A model generated the notes under the pieces. The model was not told where the DNA came from. It was given only the letters and a program-made list of their open reading frames with translations, and made no database searches. A stretch of 64,000 nucleotides of DNA from an uncultured Collinsella sp. (GTDB lineage Bacteria > Actinomycetota > Coriobacteriia > Coriobacteriales > Coriobacteriaceae), in contig CAUFMG010000002.1 of the NCBI GenBank assembly GCA_959026725.1, forward strand, positions 62,001 through 126,000, written 5' to 3'. Below are positions 1 through 7,507 of this stretch, piece by piece (the first letter of the stretch is position 1; each line of letters begins with the position of its first letter). The position numbers and the translations under genes were made by a program.

Positions 1-1
1 T

Positions 2-31
2 CACGACGAATGGGTGCCGGTCGAGCTCTAA
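2..31 (+). CDS. C-terminal end of an unidentified protein (partial)
   Basis: The window opens inside a reading frame that ends HDEWVPVEL followed by TAA. A strong intrinsic terminator follows about 40 bases later, which supports this being a true gene end. Nine residues are too few to name the protein. Confidence 0.5.
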   Translation, partial: HDEWVPVEL

Positions 32-69
32 CCAGCTGGCTCATCCCAACAACTTGGTTTTTCGCATGG

Positions 70-130
70 GCGGGCCCCGTATTGCCTGACGCCGTTAGGA
101 GCGCCGGGCAATACGGGGCCCGCTCTATTT
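70..130 (+). terminator. Intrinsic terminator with a 17-bp perfect stem
   Basis: Arms gcgggccccgtattgcc (70-86) and its exact complement (107-123) flank a 20-base loop, and a T-rich stretch follows. It closes the upstream transcription unit and separates it from the arg operon. Confidence 0.85.
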
Positions 131-167
131 GTCAATTCCTTCAAGCGAATGTGTCGGGAATGTTTCA

Positions 168-204
168 ATGCATGAATATGCAAGCTATTTACGTATTCAT
201 GCAT
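168..204. promoter_or_regulatory. ARG-box-like palindrome upstream of argC
   Basis: An 11-bp perfect inverted repeat, atgcatgaata (168-178) and tattcatgcat (194-204), has a 15-base spacer. It contains the TGAAT and ATTCA half-sites known from ArgR operators. It lies 86 bases before the argC start, where an arginine repressor would control the operon. No argR gene is present in the window, so ArgR binding is inferred. Confidence 0.6.
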
Positions 205-289
205 CTTTTGGTGCTAAAGTTTCAACCCACTTCATAACGACCGCTGCGAAATGCGCATCGGTGCATAAATCGCAGGCAAGGAGTCTGAT

Positions 290-1360
290 ATGTCTTTGAA
301 GGTTGGAATCGTCGGCGCGGCTGGATATGCCGGCGCCGAACTCATTCGCCTCGTGCTCGGTCATCCCGAGTTTGAACTTGCTGCCATTACGTCCAACGCC
401 GATGCCGGCCAGCCGTTGTCTGCGGTGTATCCGAGTTTCGCCGGCGTAAGCGATCTTGTCTTCACGACGCATGACGCCCCCGAGCTCAAGAACTGCGATG
501 CGGTCTTTTTGGCCGTGCCGCACACGGCTGCCATGGCACAGGTGCCCGCCCTGCTTGCCGCGGGAGTCTCCTGCATTGACCTCTCGGCCGACTATCGTCT
601 GAGCGATCCGGCCACTTTTGAGGCCTGGTATGCCGCCGAGCACACGAGCCCCGAGCTACTCAAGAGCCGCGCCTTTGGTCTGCCCGAGCTGTTCTGCCAG
701 GATTTGGAGGCCGCTGCATCCGACCACGCCGACGGCAAGCCCGTGCTGGTCGCCTGCGCCGGTTGCTATCCCACCGCGACGAGCCTTGCCGCCGCGCCTG
801 CCGTGCGCGCCGGCTGGGTTGCCCAGAGCGGCCCCGTGATCGTTGACGCTATCAGCGGTGTAACGGGTGCCGGTAAGTCCTGCAACGCCCGTACGCATTT
901 TTGCAGTGCGGACGAGAACCTGGAGGCCTATGGCGTGGGCAAGCATCGTCACACGCCCGAAATCGAGCAGATCTTGGGCCTAACCGATCGCGTCGTCTTT
1001 ACCCCGCACCTGGCACCGCTCAAGCGCGGTTTGCTCTCTACGGTGACGATGCCGCTTACGCCGCAGGCTCTCGACACGCTGACCCTTGAGGACGTTGTCG
1101 ACCATTACAAGCAGTTCTACGCCGGTCGCACCTTTGTGCGCGTACTCGATGCCGGCCAGCAGCCCAAGACGGCTTCGGTCGTCGGCACCAACGCCGCCCA
1201 GATCGGCCTCGCGCTCAACAAGCGCGCGGGCGTCCTGGTGGCTACGGGCGCCATCGACAATCTGTGCAAGGGTGCAGCAGGCCAGGCGGTCCAGTGCGCC
1301 AACATCGTCTTTGGTTTTGACGAGCGACGAGGCTTGCCCACAGTGGCGTGCCCGGTGTAG
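290..1360 (+). CDS. argC: N-acetyl-gamma-glutamyl-phosphate reductase
   Basis: This enzyme reduces N-acetylglutamyl phosphate to the semialdehyde with NADPH, the third step of ornithine and arginine synthesis in the cytoplasm. The N-terminal dinucleotide-binding motif GAAGYAGAEL is at residues 9-18, and the catalytic cysteine is C159 in the segment CAGCYPTA. Its 356 residues match the family length. The start is ATG with AAGGAG at 278-283. It is the first gene of an argC-J-B-D cluster downstream of an ARG-box-like palindrome, so arginine repression is likely. Confidence 0.96.
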   Translation: MSLKVGIVGAAGYAGAELIRLVLGHPEFELAAITSNADAGQPLSAVYPSFAGVSDLVFTTHDAPELKNCDAVFLAVPHTAAMAQVPALLAAGVSCIDLSADYRLSDPATFEAWYAAEHTSPELLKSRAFGLPELFCQDLEAAASDHADGKPVLVACAGCYPTATSLAAAPAVRAGWVAQSGPVIVDAISGVTGAGKSCNARTHFCSADENLEAYGVGKHRHTPEIEQILGLTDRVVFTPHLAPLKRGLLSTVTMPLTPQALDTLTLEDVVDHYKQFYAGRTFVRVLDAGQQPKTASVVGTNAAQIGLALNKRAGVLVATGAIDNLCKGAAGQAVQCANIVFGFDERRGLPTVACPV

Positions 1361-1494
1361 CACATTCGATTGTTAGCGATTTGGTAGTCGGGCATCGAGT
1401 GGGGCGCCACTCTTAAGCTGGCCTCATGATTGTGGCTGGCATGGCGCACCAACCGATGCCCCTTTTTTGTTTGACATAAGGAGTCATAAAGACG

Positions 1495-2760
1495 ATGAAT
1501 ACAGAGCAGTTCGATATCAAGATTCGTGCCGTAGAGGGCGGCGTAACGGCGGCAGCCGGCTTTAAGGCGGCGGGCATCCATGCCGGATTCCGCAAGAATC
1601 CCGAGCGCCTGGATTACGCGCTCGTCGTGCCCGATAAACCCTGTCCCGGGGCCGGCGTGTTTACGACTAACCGCTTTTGTGCGGCGCCCGTGCAGGTGAG
1701 CCGTGCCAACCTGGGCGGCGCCGACAAGGGCTACGGCGTCATTGCCGGCGTTTCGGTCAACTCTGGCAATGCCAACGCCGCCACGGGTGAGACCGGTCTT
1801 GCCTGCGCGCGCGAGACCTGCAACATCGCCTCGCAGGTCATCGGCTGCGAGCCCCAGCAGATTCTGGTCGCCTCCACGGGCGTAATTGGTCAGATTCTGC
1901 CGATTGACACGTTTGAGACCGCCGTTCCTGCCGCCTACGAGGCACTCTCCGCCCATGGTGGCGCTGATGCCGCCCGCGCTATCATGACGACCGACACGCA
2001 CTCCAAGGAGTATGCCGTGTATTACCGCAGCGAGGCCGCGGGGCACGCAGGCAATGCCTATACGGTGGGCGGTATGTGCAAGGGCTCGGGCATGATCATG
2101 CCCAACATGGCAACCATGATCGCGGTCATCACTACCGATGCCCCCGTCGAGCCGGAGGCGCTCCATGCCCTGTTGCTCTCCACCGTCAAACAGACCTTCA
2201 ACAAGGTAACGGTCGATTCCGACACCTCGACTAACGACACCTGCATCATGCTTGCCTCCGGCGCTGCCGCAAATGCCGAGTCTATTGTCGAGGGCTCCGA
2301 TGCCTTCGACGAGCTGGCCTTTGCCGTGCATGAGGTGTGTGAGAGCCTGGCGCGCAATATCGCCGCAGATGGCGAGGGCGCATCCAAGCTCGTGACGGTT
2401 AATGTCACCGGCGCCGCGAACGACGAGGAGGCTGATATCGCTGCCCGTGCTGTTGCCAACTCGCCGCTCGTCAAGACCTGCATCGCCGGCCACGACTGCA
2501 ACTGGGGCCGCGTTGCCATGGCGCTCGGCAAGTGCGGCGTGCAGTTTAACCAAGAAGATGTGTCCATCGACATGATGGGTTTGCCCGTCTGTCGCGATGG
2601 CCTGACGGTCCCCTTCGATGAGGACGAAGCCCTGCGACGTTTTGAGGCGCCCGAGATTGTGATCTCGGCAGACCTGGGCGCAGGGGACGCGGCGACCACC
2701 GTGTGGACTTGCGACCTCACGCACGAGTACATCTCCATTAACGGTGACTACCGTTCCTAG
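1495..2760 (+). CDS. argJ: Bifunctional glutamate N-acetyltransferase / ornithine acetyltransferase
   Basis: ArgJ moves the acetyl group from N-acetylornithine to glutamate and can also acetylate glutamate from acetyl-CoA, so the pathway is cyclic and neither argA nor argE is needed. The family self-cleaves before a catalytic threonine. That site is visible as PNMATM with the nucleophile T207, after the KGSGMI segment. Its 421 residues fit the family. The start is ATG with AAGGAG at 1478-1483. The 134-base gap after argC contains a small hairpin (gagtgg/ccactc, 1397-1412) that could limit read-through. Confidence 0.95.
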   Translation: MNTEQFDIKIRAVEGGVTAAAGFKAAGIHAGFRKNPERLDYALVVPDKPCPGAGVFTTNRFCAAPVQVSRANLGGADKGYGVIAGVSVNSGNANAATGETGLACARETCNIASQVIGCEPQQILVASTGVIGQILPIDTFETAVPAAYEALSAHGGADAARAIMTTDTHSKEYAVYYRSEAAGHAGNAYTVGGMCKGSGMIMPNMATMIAVITTDAPVEPEALHALLLSTVKQTFNKVTVDSDTSTNDTCIMLASGAAANAESIVEGSDAFDELAFAVHEVCESLARNIAADGEGASKLVTVNVTGAANDEEADIAARAVANSPLVKTCIAGHDCNWGRVAMALGKCGVQFNQEDVSIDMMGLPVCRDGLTVPFDEDEALRRFEAPEIVISADLGAGDAATTVWTCDLTHEYISINGDYRS

Positions 2761-2841
2761 ACTCCCGATGTGCCGTGCGTCCCGCTGCAATCGCGGGCAA
2801 CGAAGTACGGCGCGATAGCTACACGAAAGACGAGGCAGACT

Positions 2842-3822
2842 ATGAAGTTCGCACGCGATTGTCGCTCGAGCGAATCCAACGAAGTTACCGCGCAGCTGCT
2901 GTTCGAGGCGCTGCCGTGGATTAAGAACCTGACCGGTAAGACGGTCGTTATCAAGTACGGCGGTGCCGCCATGGTCGACGAGCAGCTGCGTCGTGACGTG
3001 ATGAGCGACATCGTCCTGCTCAAGATTATCGGCATGCGCCCTGTTATCGTGCACGGTGGCGGCAAGGCCATCAACGAGGCTCTCAGCCACTACGACATCC
3101 CCGTCGAGTTTAAGAACGGCCAGCGCGTGACTACGCCTGCCACCATGGATATCGTGCGCGAGGTGCTGGGCGGCAAGGTCAATCAGGAGCTGGTCGCGGC
3201 GCTCAACCACCACGGCAACCTGGCCGTGGGCGTGTCCGGCAGCGACGCCGGTACCCTTATCGCCGAGCCACTCGACCCAGAGCTCGGCCGCGTAGGCAAG
3301 GTTACGCACGTCAACACCGACTATATCGAGCGCCTGCTCGACAGCGAGTACATTCCCGTTATCGCCACGGTCGCAGCGGGGGAGGACGGTGGCTTCTTCA
3401 ACATCAACGCCGATACCGCCGCCGGCGCCGTTGCGGCGGCGCTTCATGCGCACAAGGCGATTTTTTTGACCGATGTCGACGGTCTGTACAAGGACTTTAG
3501 CGACAAGGATTCGCTTATCTCCAACCTGACGCTCGATGAGGTCAATGAGATGCTCTACGGCGGCGAAGTCGACAAGGGCATGATTCCCAAGCTACGCGCC
3601 GCTGTCGATGCGCTTGCCGCCGGTGTGTTCCGCGCGCACATCATCAACGGCACCACGCCGCATTCGCTGCTCCTGGAGCTGCTGACCGATGCCGGCGTCG
3701 GCACCGTGATCCACTCCACCGAGACGGCTTACGAGTTCGATACGCATCCGCACCCGCTTTCGACGTTTGCGGCGCGCCTGACCGAGAACCTCGACGAGGT
3801 CGAGAAGCTCCAGACGGTCTAG
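2842..3822 (+). CDS. argB: Acetylglutamate kinase
   Basis: ArgB phosphorylates N-acetylglutamate, the committed kinase step of arginine synthesis. The amino-acid-kinase fold is recognisable from KTVVIKYGGAAM near the N-terminus, VIVHGGGKAIN for substrate binding, and the later NINADTAAGAVAAAL segment. I chose the ATG at 2842 (326 residues), because family members begin shortly before the EALPWIKNLTGKT segment. A longer in-frame GTG at 2770 would add 24 residues and lacks a ribosome binding site. The Shine-Dalgarno at 2842 is itself weak. ArgB is often feedback-inhibited by arginine; that cannot be read from sequence alone. Confidence 0.95.
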   Translation: MKFARDCRSSESNEVTAQLLFEALPWIKNLTGKTVVIKYGGAAMVDEQLRRDVMSDIVLLKIIGMRPVIVHGGGKAINEALSHYDIPVEFKNGQRVTTPATMDIVREVLGGKVNQELVAALNHHGNLAVGVSGSDAGTLIAEPLDPELGRVGKVTHVNTDYIERLLDSEYIPVIATVAAGEDGGFFNINADTAAGAVAAALHAHKAIFLTDVDGLYKDFSDKDSLISNLTLDEVNEMLYGGEVDKGMIPKLRAAVDALAAGVFRAHIINGTTPHSLLLELLTDAGVGTVIHSTETAYEFDTHPHPLSTFAARLTENLDEVEKLQTV

Positions 3823-3891
3823 CCGACCCGCGGTCGTCGCGTCCCTGCACCCATAGCCCTGCGCCGTACGGCGCCCAACGAAAGGCATCCC

Positions 3892-5175
3892 ATGTCACTT
3901 GCAACTCAACAATCGCTCGAATCCCATTACGTTATGCATACCTTTGGTCGCTCTCCGGTCGAGTTTGTCGAAGGCCGCGGCATGAAGCTTACCGGCGACG
4001 ATGGTCGTGAGTATCTTGACTTTCTTGCTGGTATCGGCGTGTGCAGCCTTGGCCACGGCAACGCTGCAGTGCTCTCGGCGCTCGAGGCGCAGACCAAAAA
4101 GCTTCTGCACGTGTCTAACTACTTCTACATCGAGCAGCGTGGCCAGGTCGCGGCGCTGCTGTCCAAGCTTGCCAACGACGACGTAGATGGTGCGTGCGTT
4201 CTGGCCGATGCCATTGCCGCCGGTGATGAGACCACGGCCGCTGCGCTCGGTGCTCCGGCTGCGGACGAGCAGGTGTGGGAGACGTTCTTTGCCAATTCTG
4301 GTGCCGAAGCCAACGAGGGCTCGATGAAGCTCGCGCGTCTGTACGCCAAGCGTGCTGGTAACGGCGGCAACACCATCGTATGCATGCGCGGCGGTTTCCA
4401 CGGCCGTACGCTCGAGACCATTGCGGCCACCATGCAGGATTGGCTACAGGATAGCTTCCGTCCGCTGCCGGGTGGCTTTGTGGCCTGCGCGCCCAACGAT
4501 GTCGACGAACTGCGTTCGATCTTTAAGCAGCTGGGAAGCGAGGTCTGCGCCGTGATGCTCGAGCCGATTCAGGGCGAGAGCGGTGTGCACCCCATGACCG
4601 AGGAGTTTATGACGGCAGCGCGCGACTTGGCGCACGAGGTGGGCGCCGTTCTTATCGCCGACGAGGTCCAGTGTGGCATCTTCCGCTCCGGCAAGCCGTT
4701 TGCATTCCAGACCTATGGCGTGGAGCCCGACATCATGAGTCTTGCCAAGGGCATCGCCGACGGCGTCCCCATGGGCGCCGTGGTGGCAAAGAAGGAGATC
4801 GCCGACGTGTTTAAGCCGGGCGACCACGGCTCGACCTTTGGCGGTAGCTGCTTGGCTGTCGCGGCGTGCGCCGCGGCGCTCTCCGCGCTCGTGCGCGGCG
4901 ATTATGCCGAGCATGCTGCCAAGGTAGGTGCCTATATGGAGGCAGAGCTCGCCAAGCTGCCGCACGTTACCGAGGTGCGTGGACGTGGCCTGATGCTCGG
5001 CTGCGATCTGGATGACGCTGCGGGCGATGCGCATGACATTGTTGCCCGGGCGCTGGAGGCCGGTGCCGTGATTAACGCTACTGGTGCCCACACGCTGCGT
5101 TTCCTGCCGCCGCTTGTCTGCGAAGAAGCCGACGTGGACAGCCTGATCGAGATTTTGTCGGACGTTTTGGCCTAA
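3892..5175 (+). CDS. argD: Acetylornithine aminotransferase
   Basis: This class-III PLP-dependent aminotransferase converts N-acetylglutamate semialdehyde to N-acetylornithine. The family landmarks FFANSGAEANE, FHGRT and LIADEVQCG are present. The PLP lysine is K286 in SLAKGIADGVPMGA. It is the last gene of the arg cluster. Compared with typical ArgD proteins there are about 30 extra residues between EQRGQVAALL and the FFANSGAEANE motif, rich in Ala, Asp and Glu. At 427 residues it is slightly long for the family. The start is ATG with AAAGG upstream. Confidence 0.94.
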   Translation: MSLATQQSLESHYVMHTFGRSPVEFVEGRGMKLTGDDGREYLDFLAGIGVCSLGHGNAAVLSALEAQTKKLLHVSNYFYIEQRGQVAALLSKLANDDVDGACVLADAIAAGDETTAAALGAPAADEQVWETFFANSGAEANEGSMKLARLYAKRAGNGGNTIVCMRGGFHGRTLETIAATMQDWLQDSFRPLPGGFVACAPNDVDELRSIFKQLGSEVCAVMLEPIQGESGVHPMTEEFMTAARDLAHEVGAVLIADEVQCGIFRSGKPFAFQTYGVEPDIMSLAKGIADGVPMGAVVAKKEIADVFKPGDHGSTFGGSCLAVAACAAALSALVRGDYAEHAAKVGAYMEAELAKLPHVTEVRGRGLMLGCDLDDAAGDAHDIVARALEAGAVINATGAHTLRFLPPLVCEEADVDSLIEILSDVLA

Positions 5176-5239
5176 CACAGCGCGCTTCGCTCCTCGCGTG
5201 CTGCGCTGGAAAACGCTTACGCGTTTCCTCAGCTCCGCA

Positions 5240-5274
5240 CCCTTGCGGGTTCGAATCCCTCTGCACGGGGCCCA
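5240..5274 (+). pseudogene. Isolated tRNA T-arm-like fragment
   Basis: The segment has a canonical T-loop core, GGGTTCGAATCCC, followed by a G/C-rich acceptor-like strand. No matching 5' acceptor strand, D-arm or anticodon arm lies upstream. It looks like the 3' remnant of a decayed tRNA gene, close to the intact tRNA-Val on the opposite strand. Chance similarity is possible. Confidence 0.35.
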
Positions 5275-5280
5275 AAAAGG

Positions 5281-5306
5281 AAAGGCCCCCATCGCTGGGA
5301 GCCTTT
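5281..5306 (-). terminator. Terminator of tRNA-Val
   Basis: The stem aaaggc/gccttt, with an inner ccc/ggg pairing around atcgct, lies ten bases past the 3' end of the minus-strand tRNA and is T-rich on that strand. It could also act on argD transcripts from the other side. Confidence 0.65.
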
Positions 5307-5315
5307 TCAATCAAG

Positions 5316-5391
5316 TGGTGGGCGATGAGGGATTCGAACCCCCAGCCTTGTGCGTGTAAAGCACCTGCGCTAACCGTTGCGCCAATCGCCC
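5316..5391 (-). tRNA. tRNA-Val (anticodon TAC)
   Basis: The minus strand folds as a 76-nt cloverleaf with acceptor GGGCGAT/ATCGCCC, anticodon loop TTTACAC (TAC), T-loop TTCGAAT and an encoded CCA. The outermost anticodon-stem pair is a G-A mismatch, which is slightly unusual. Confidence 0.92.
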
Positions 5392-5448
5392 GCAGGGATT
5401 GAGTATAGCGGAAACCCCGTGCTGTTCACCGCTAATTCATAACGAAAC

Positions 5449-7317
5449 TTACGCGGCGACTTCGGCGCCCTTGTCCTCGTCGATAAAGAAGCGCTTGTAC
5501 CAGATGAGGAACGTCAACGTGGTATAGATCTTGCGCTGGTTGAGCGCGCGACCCTCAAAGTGATCGTCAAGCAGTTTCATGAGCGCATCGGTGTCAAAGA
5601 AATCGGCAGCCCACGGTGCGGTGAAGTATTCCTTTACGTAGTCGTAGTACTTTTGCTCGCGCAGCCAGAACTTGACCGGTACGGGGAAGCCCACCTTCTT
5701 GCGCGTTGCCCACTCGTCGGGCAGCGTGCGGTTGGCAGCGTGACGCAGAACGAGCTTGCAGCCTTCTTCGTTAACACGGTAGTTGGCGGGAATGTGCTCG
5801 GCAAACTCCATGACCTTCTTGTCCAGGAACGGGACGCGAAGCTCCAGAGAATGCGCCATGCACATCTTGTCGGCCTTGAGCAGAATGTCGCCCGGCAGCC
5901 ACATGTTCATATCCAAATACTGTTTCTTGGAAAGCTCGCAGCAATCGGGAACCTGCTTGTAGTACTCGACGCACATCTCGGCGGCGTTCTTGCCGGTGTC
6001 ATAAGCGGGCTTGAGCACCTCGTCGACCTCGGAGGGGTCGAACACCTTTGCCTGACCCACATACCAGCGCTCGGGAACCTCGGCGCATTTCGTCAGGAAG
6101 TTGTGGCCCTTAAAGTAGGGGAGATGCTGAACGAGCGAGCCCAGGGCGCGACGTACGCCGAGCGGCACGCGCTTCTTAAAGGAGCGCATCTCGGGGGTGT
6201 CCTCGTACCACTCGTAGCCGGCAAACAGCTCGTCGGCACCCTCGCCCGAAAGGACGACGGTAACTTCCTCAGCGGCCATCTGTGCCAGATAGTACAGCGG
6301 CACGCTGGACAGGTTTGATTGCGGCTCGTCCATGTGATACTGGATATCGGGCAGTGCATCGAAGAACTCGTCGGCGGTAATCATCTTGCGCACGTTCTTG
6401 ATGCCCAGCTTGTCGGAAAGCTCGGCAGCGTAGTTGGTCTCGTTGAAGTTCTTGTAATCGAAGCCGACAGAATACGTGGTGTCGGGCATGAGACAGGCGG
6501 CAATGTAGCTGGAGTCCACGCCGCCAGAAAGGAACGAGCCCACCTTAACATCGGCGATTCGGTGTGCAGCGACGCTTTCGTGCACGACCTTGTCGCACTC
6601 GTCCACGTACTCCTCGAAGGTCTTGGAGTTGTCGTCGGTGAAGTCACAGCTCCAGTAACGCTTGATGTCCATGGTGTTGGTCGTCAGGTCATACGTAAAG
6701 CAATGCGCCGGGGCAAGCTTGAACACGCCCTTAAAGAAGGTCTCCTCCGTGGCGGGGAATTGCAGCGTCAGGTAGGGGCGCAGCGCGTCGTGGTTGACAG
6801 CCTTCTCAAACTTGGGATGGTCCAGGAAGCTCTTGATCTCGGAGCCAAACAGCAGCGAGCCATCGGATGCCTGGTAGTAATAGAACGGCTTGATACCAAA
6901 GATGTCGCGAGCGCCAAAGAGTTTGTTCTTGTTCTGGTCGTGAATCACGAACGCGTACATGCCGCGCAGGCGGTTGACCAGGTCCTCGCCCCACTCCTCG
7001 TAACCGTGTACCAGGACCTCGGTATCAGCGTTGCAGTGGAAGGCGTAGCCGGCTGCCTCCAGCTCGGCGCGAAGCTCCTGGAAGTTGTAGATCTCTCCGT
7101 TGAAGACAATCGTGACCTTGCCGTCGTCGCTCGACATGGGCTGAGCTCCAGCTTCGGAAAGATCAAGAATCGAAAGACGACGGAAGCCAAGGGCAACGTT
7201 GTCGACGATATGCTGGCCGCCCATATCTGGACCACGGTGGATGATGCGATTCATCATGGCCGTGAGAACCAGCTCACTCTGTTCATCTGTACCGGTAAAA
7301 CCGACAAAACCGCACAT
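5449..7317 (-). CDS. asnB: Asparagine synthetase (glutamine-hydrolysing)
   Basis: AsnB makes asparagine from aspartate, glutamine and ATP. The N-terminal class-II glutamine amidotransferase begins directly with MCGFVGF, so Cys2 is the catalytic nucleophile. That fixes the start at 7317, because longer frames would bury the cysteine. Other amidotransferase landmarks are HRGPD and FNGEIYNF. The synthetase domain has the PP-loop SGGVDSS near residue 265 and SGEGADELFAGY further on. Its 622 residues are normal for the family. AAAGGA precedes the start. It is monocistronic, with about 190 bases of leader and intergenic sequence upstream. Confidence 0.95.
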   Translation of the reverse strand: MCGFVGFTGTDEQSELVLTAMMNRIIHRGPDMGGQHIVDNVALGFRRLSILDLSEAGAQPMSSDDGKVTIVFNGEIYNFQELRAELEAAGYAFHCNADTEVLVHGYEEWGEDLVNRLRGMYAFVIHDQNKNKLFGARDIFGIKPFYYYQASDGSLLFGSEIKSFLDHPKFEKAVNHDALRPYLTLQFPATEETFFKGVFKLAPAHCFTYDLTTNTMDIKRYWSCDFTDDNSKTFEEYVDECDKVVHESVAAHRIADVKVGSFLSGGVDSSYIAACLMPDTTYSVGFDYKNFNETNYAAELSDKLGIKNVRKMITADEFFDALPDIQYHMDEPQSNLSSVPLYYLAQMAAEEVTVVLSGEGADELFAGYEWYEDTPEMRSFKKRVPLGVRRALGSLVQHLPYFKGHNFLTKCAEVPERWYVGQAKVFDPSEVDEVLKPAYDTGKNAAEMCVEYYKQVPDCCELSKKQYLDMNMWLPGDILLKADKMCMAHSLELRVPFLDKKVMEFAEHIPANYRVNEEGCKLVLRHAANRTLPDEWATRKKVGFPVPVKFWLREQKYYDYVKEYFTAPWAADFFDTDALMKLLDDHFEGRALNQRKIYTTLTFLIWYKRFFIDEDKGAEVAA

Positions 7318-7442
7318 GCAAGATCCTTTCTGCTGACGGCTCAGGTGTACTGCCGCAAGGATTGTGGCAGCTGATGTCAAATAATCTTTACTATCATGCC
7401 AATCTTTTGTTTCGTGATAGGGCATAAGCGCCGAGCGAACCG

Positions 7443-7486
7443 AAAAAACCACGCCCGATCTTCAGACGAAGCGTCGGGCCGTGGTT
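7443..7486 (-). terminator. Terminator of the amino-acid ABC transporter gene
   Basis: Arms aaccacg/cgtggtt with inner cccga/tcggg are followed on the minus strand by a run of six T. It lies just past the stop at 7508. The rest of 7318-7507 is asnB leader, in which I see no recognisable riboswitch. Confidence 0.85.
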
Positions 7487-7507
7487 GCGAATGCTATGTA
7501 CGAGCGG

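Noticed and set aside
2770..2841. Longer argB start at a GTG
   Set aside because: No ribosome binding site, and the added 24 residues have no counterpart in acetylglutamate kinases.
1117..3453. Long open frame antisense to argC, argJ and argB
   Set aside because: It lies opposite well-conserved arg genes, has no ribosome binding site and low-complexity composition typical of high-GC antisense frames.
7318..7440. T-box leader before asnB
   Set aside because: No TGGN antiterminator bulge sequence or specifier hairpin was found; the only strong terminator here belongs to the upstream minus-strand gene.
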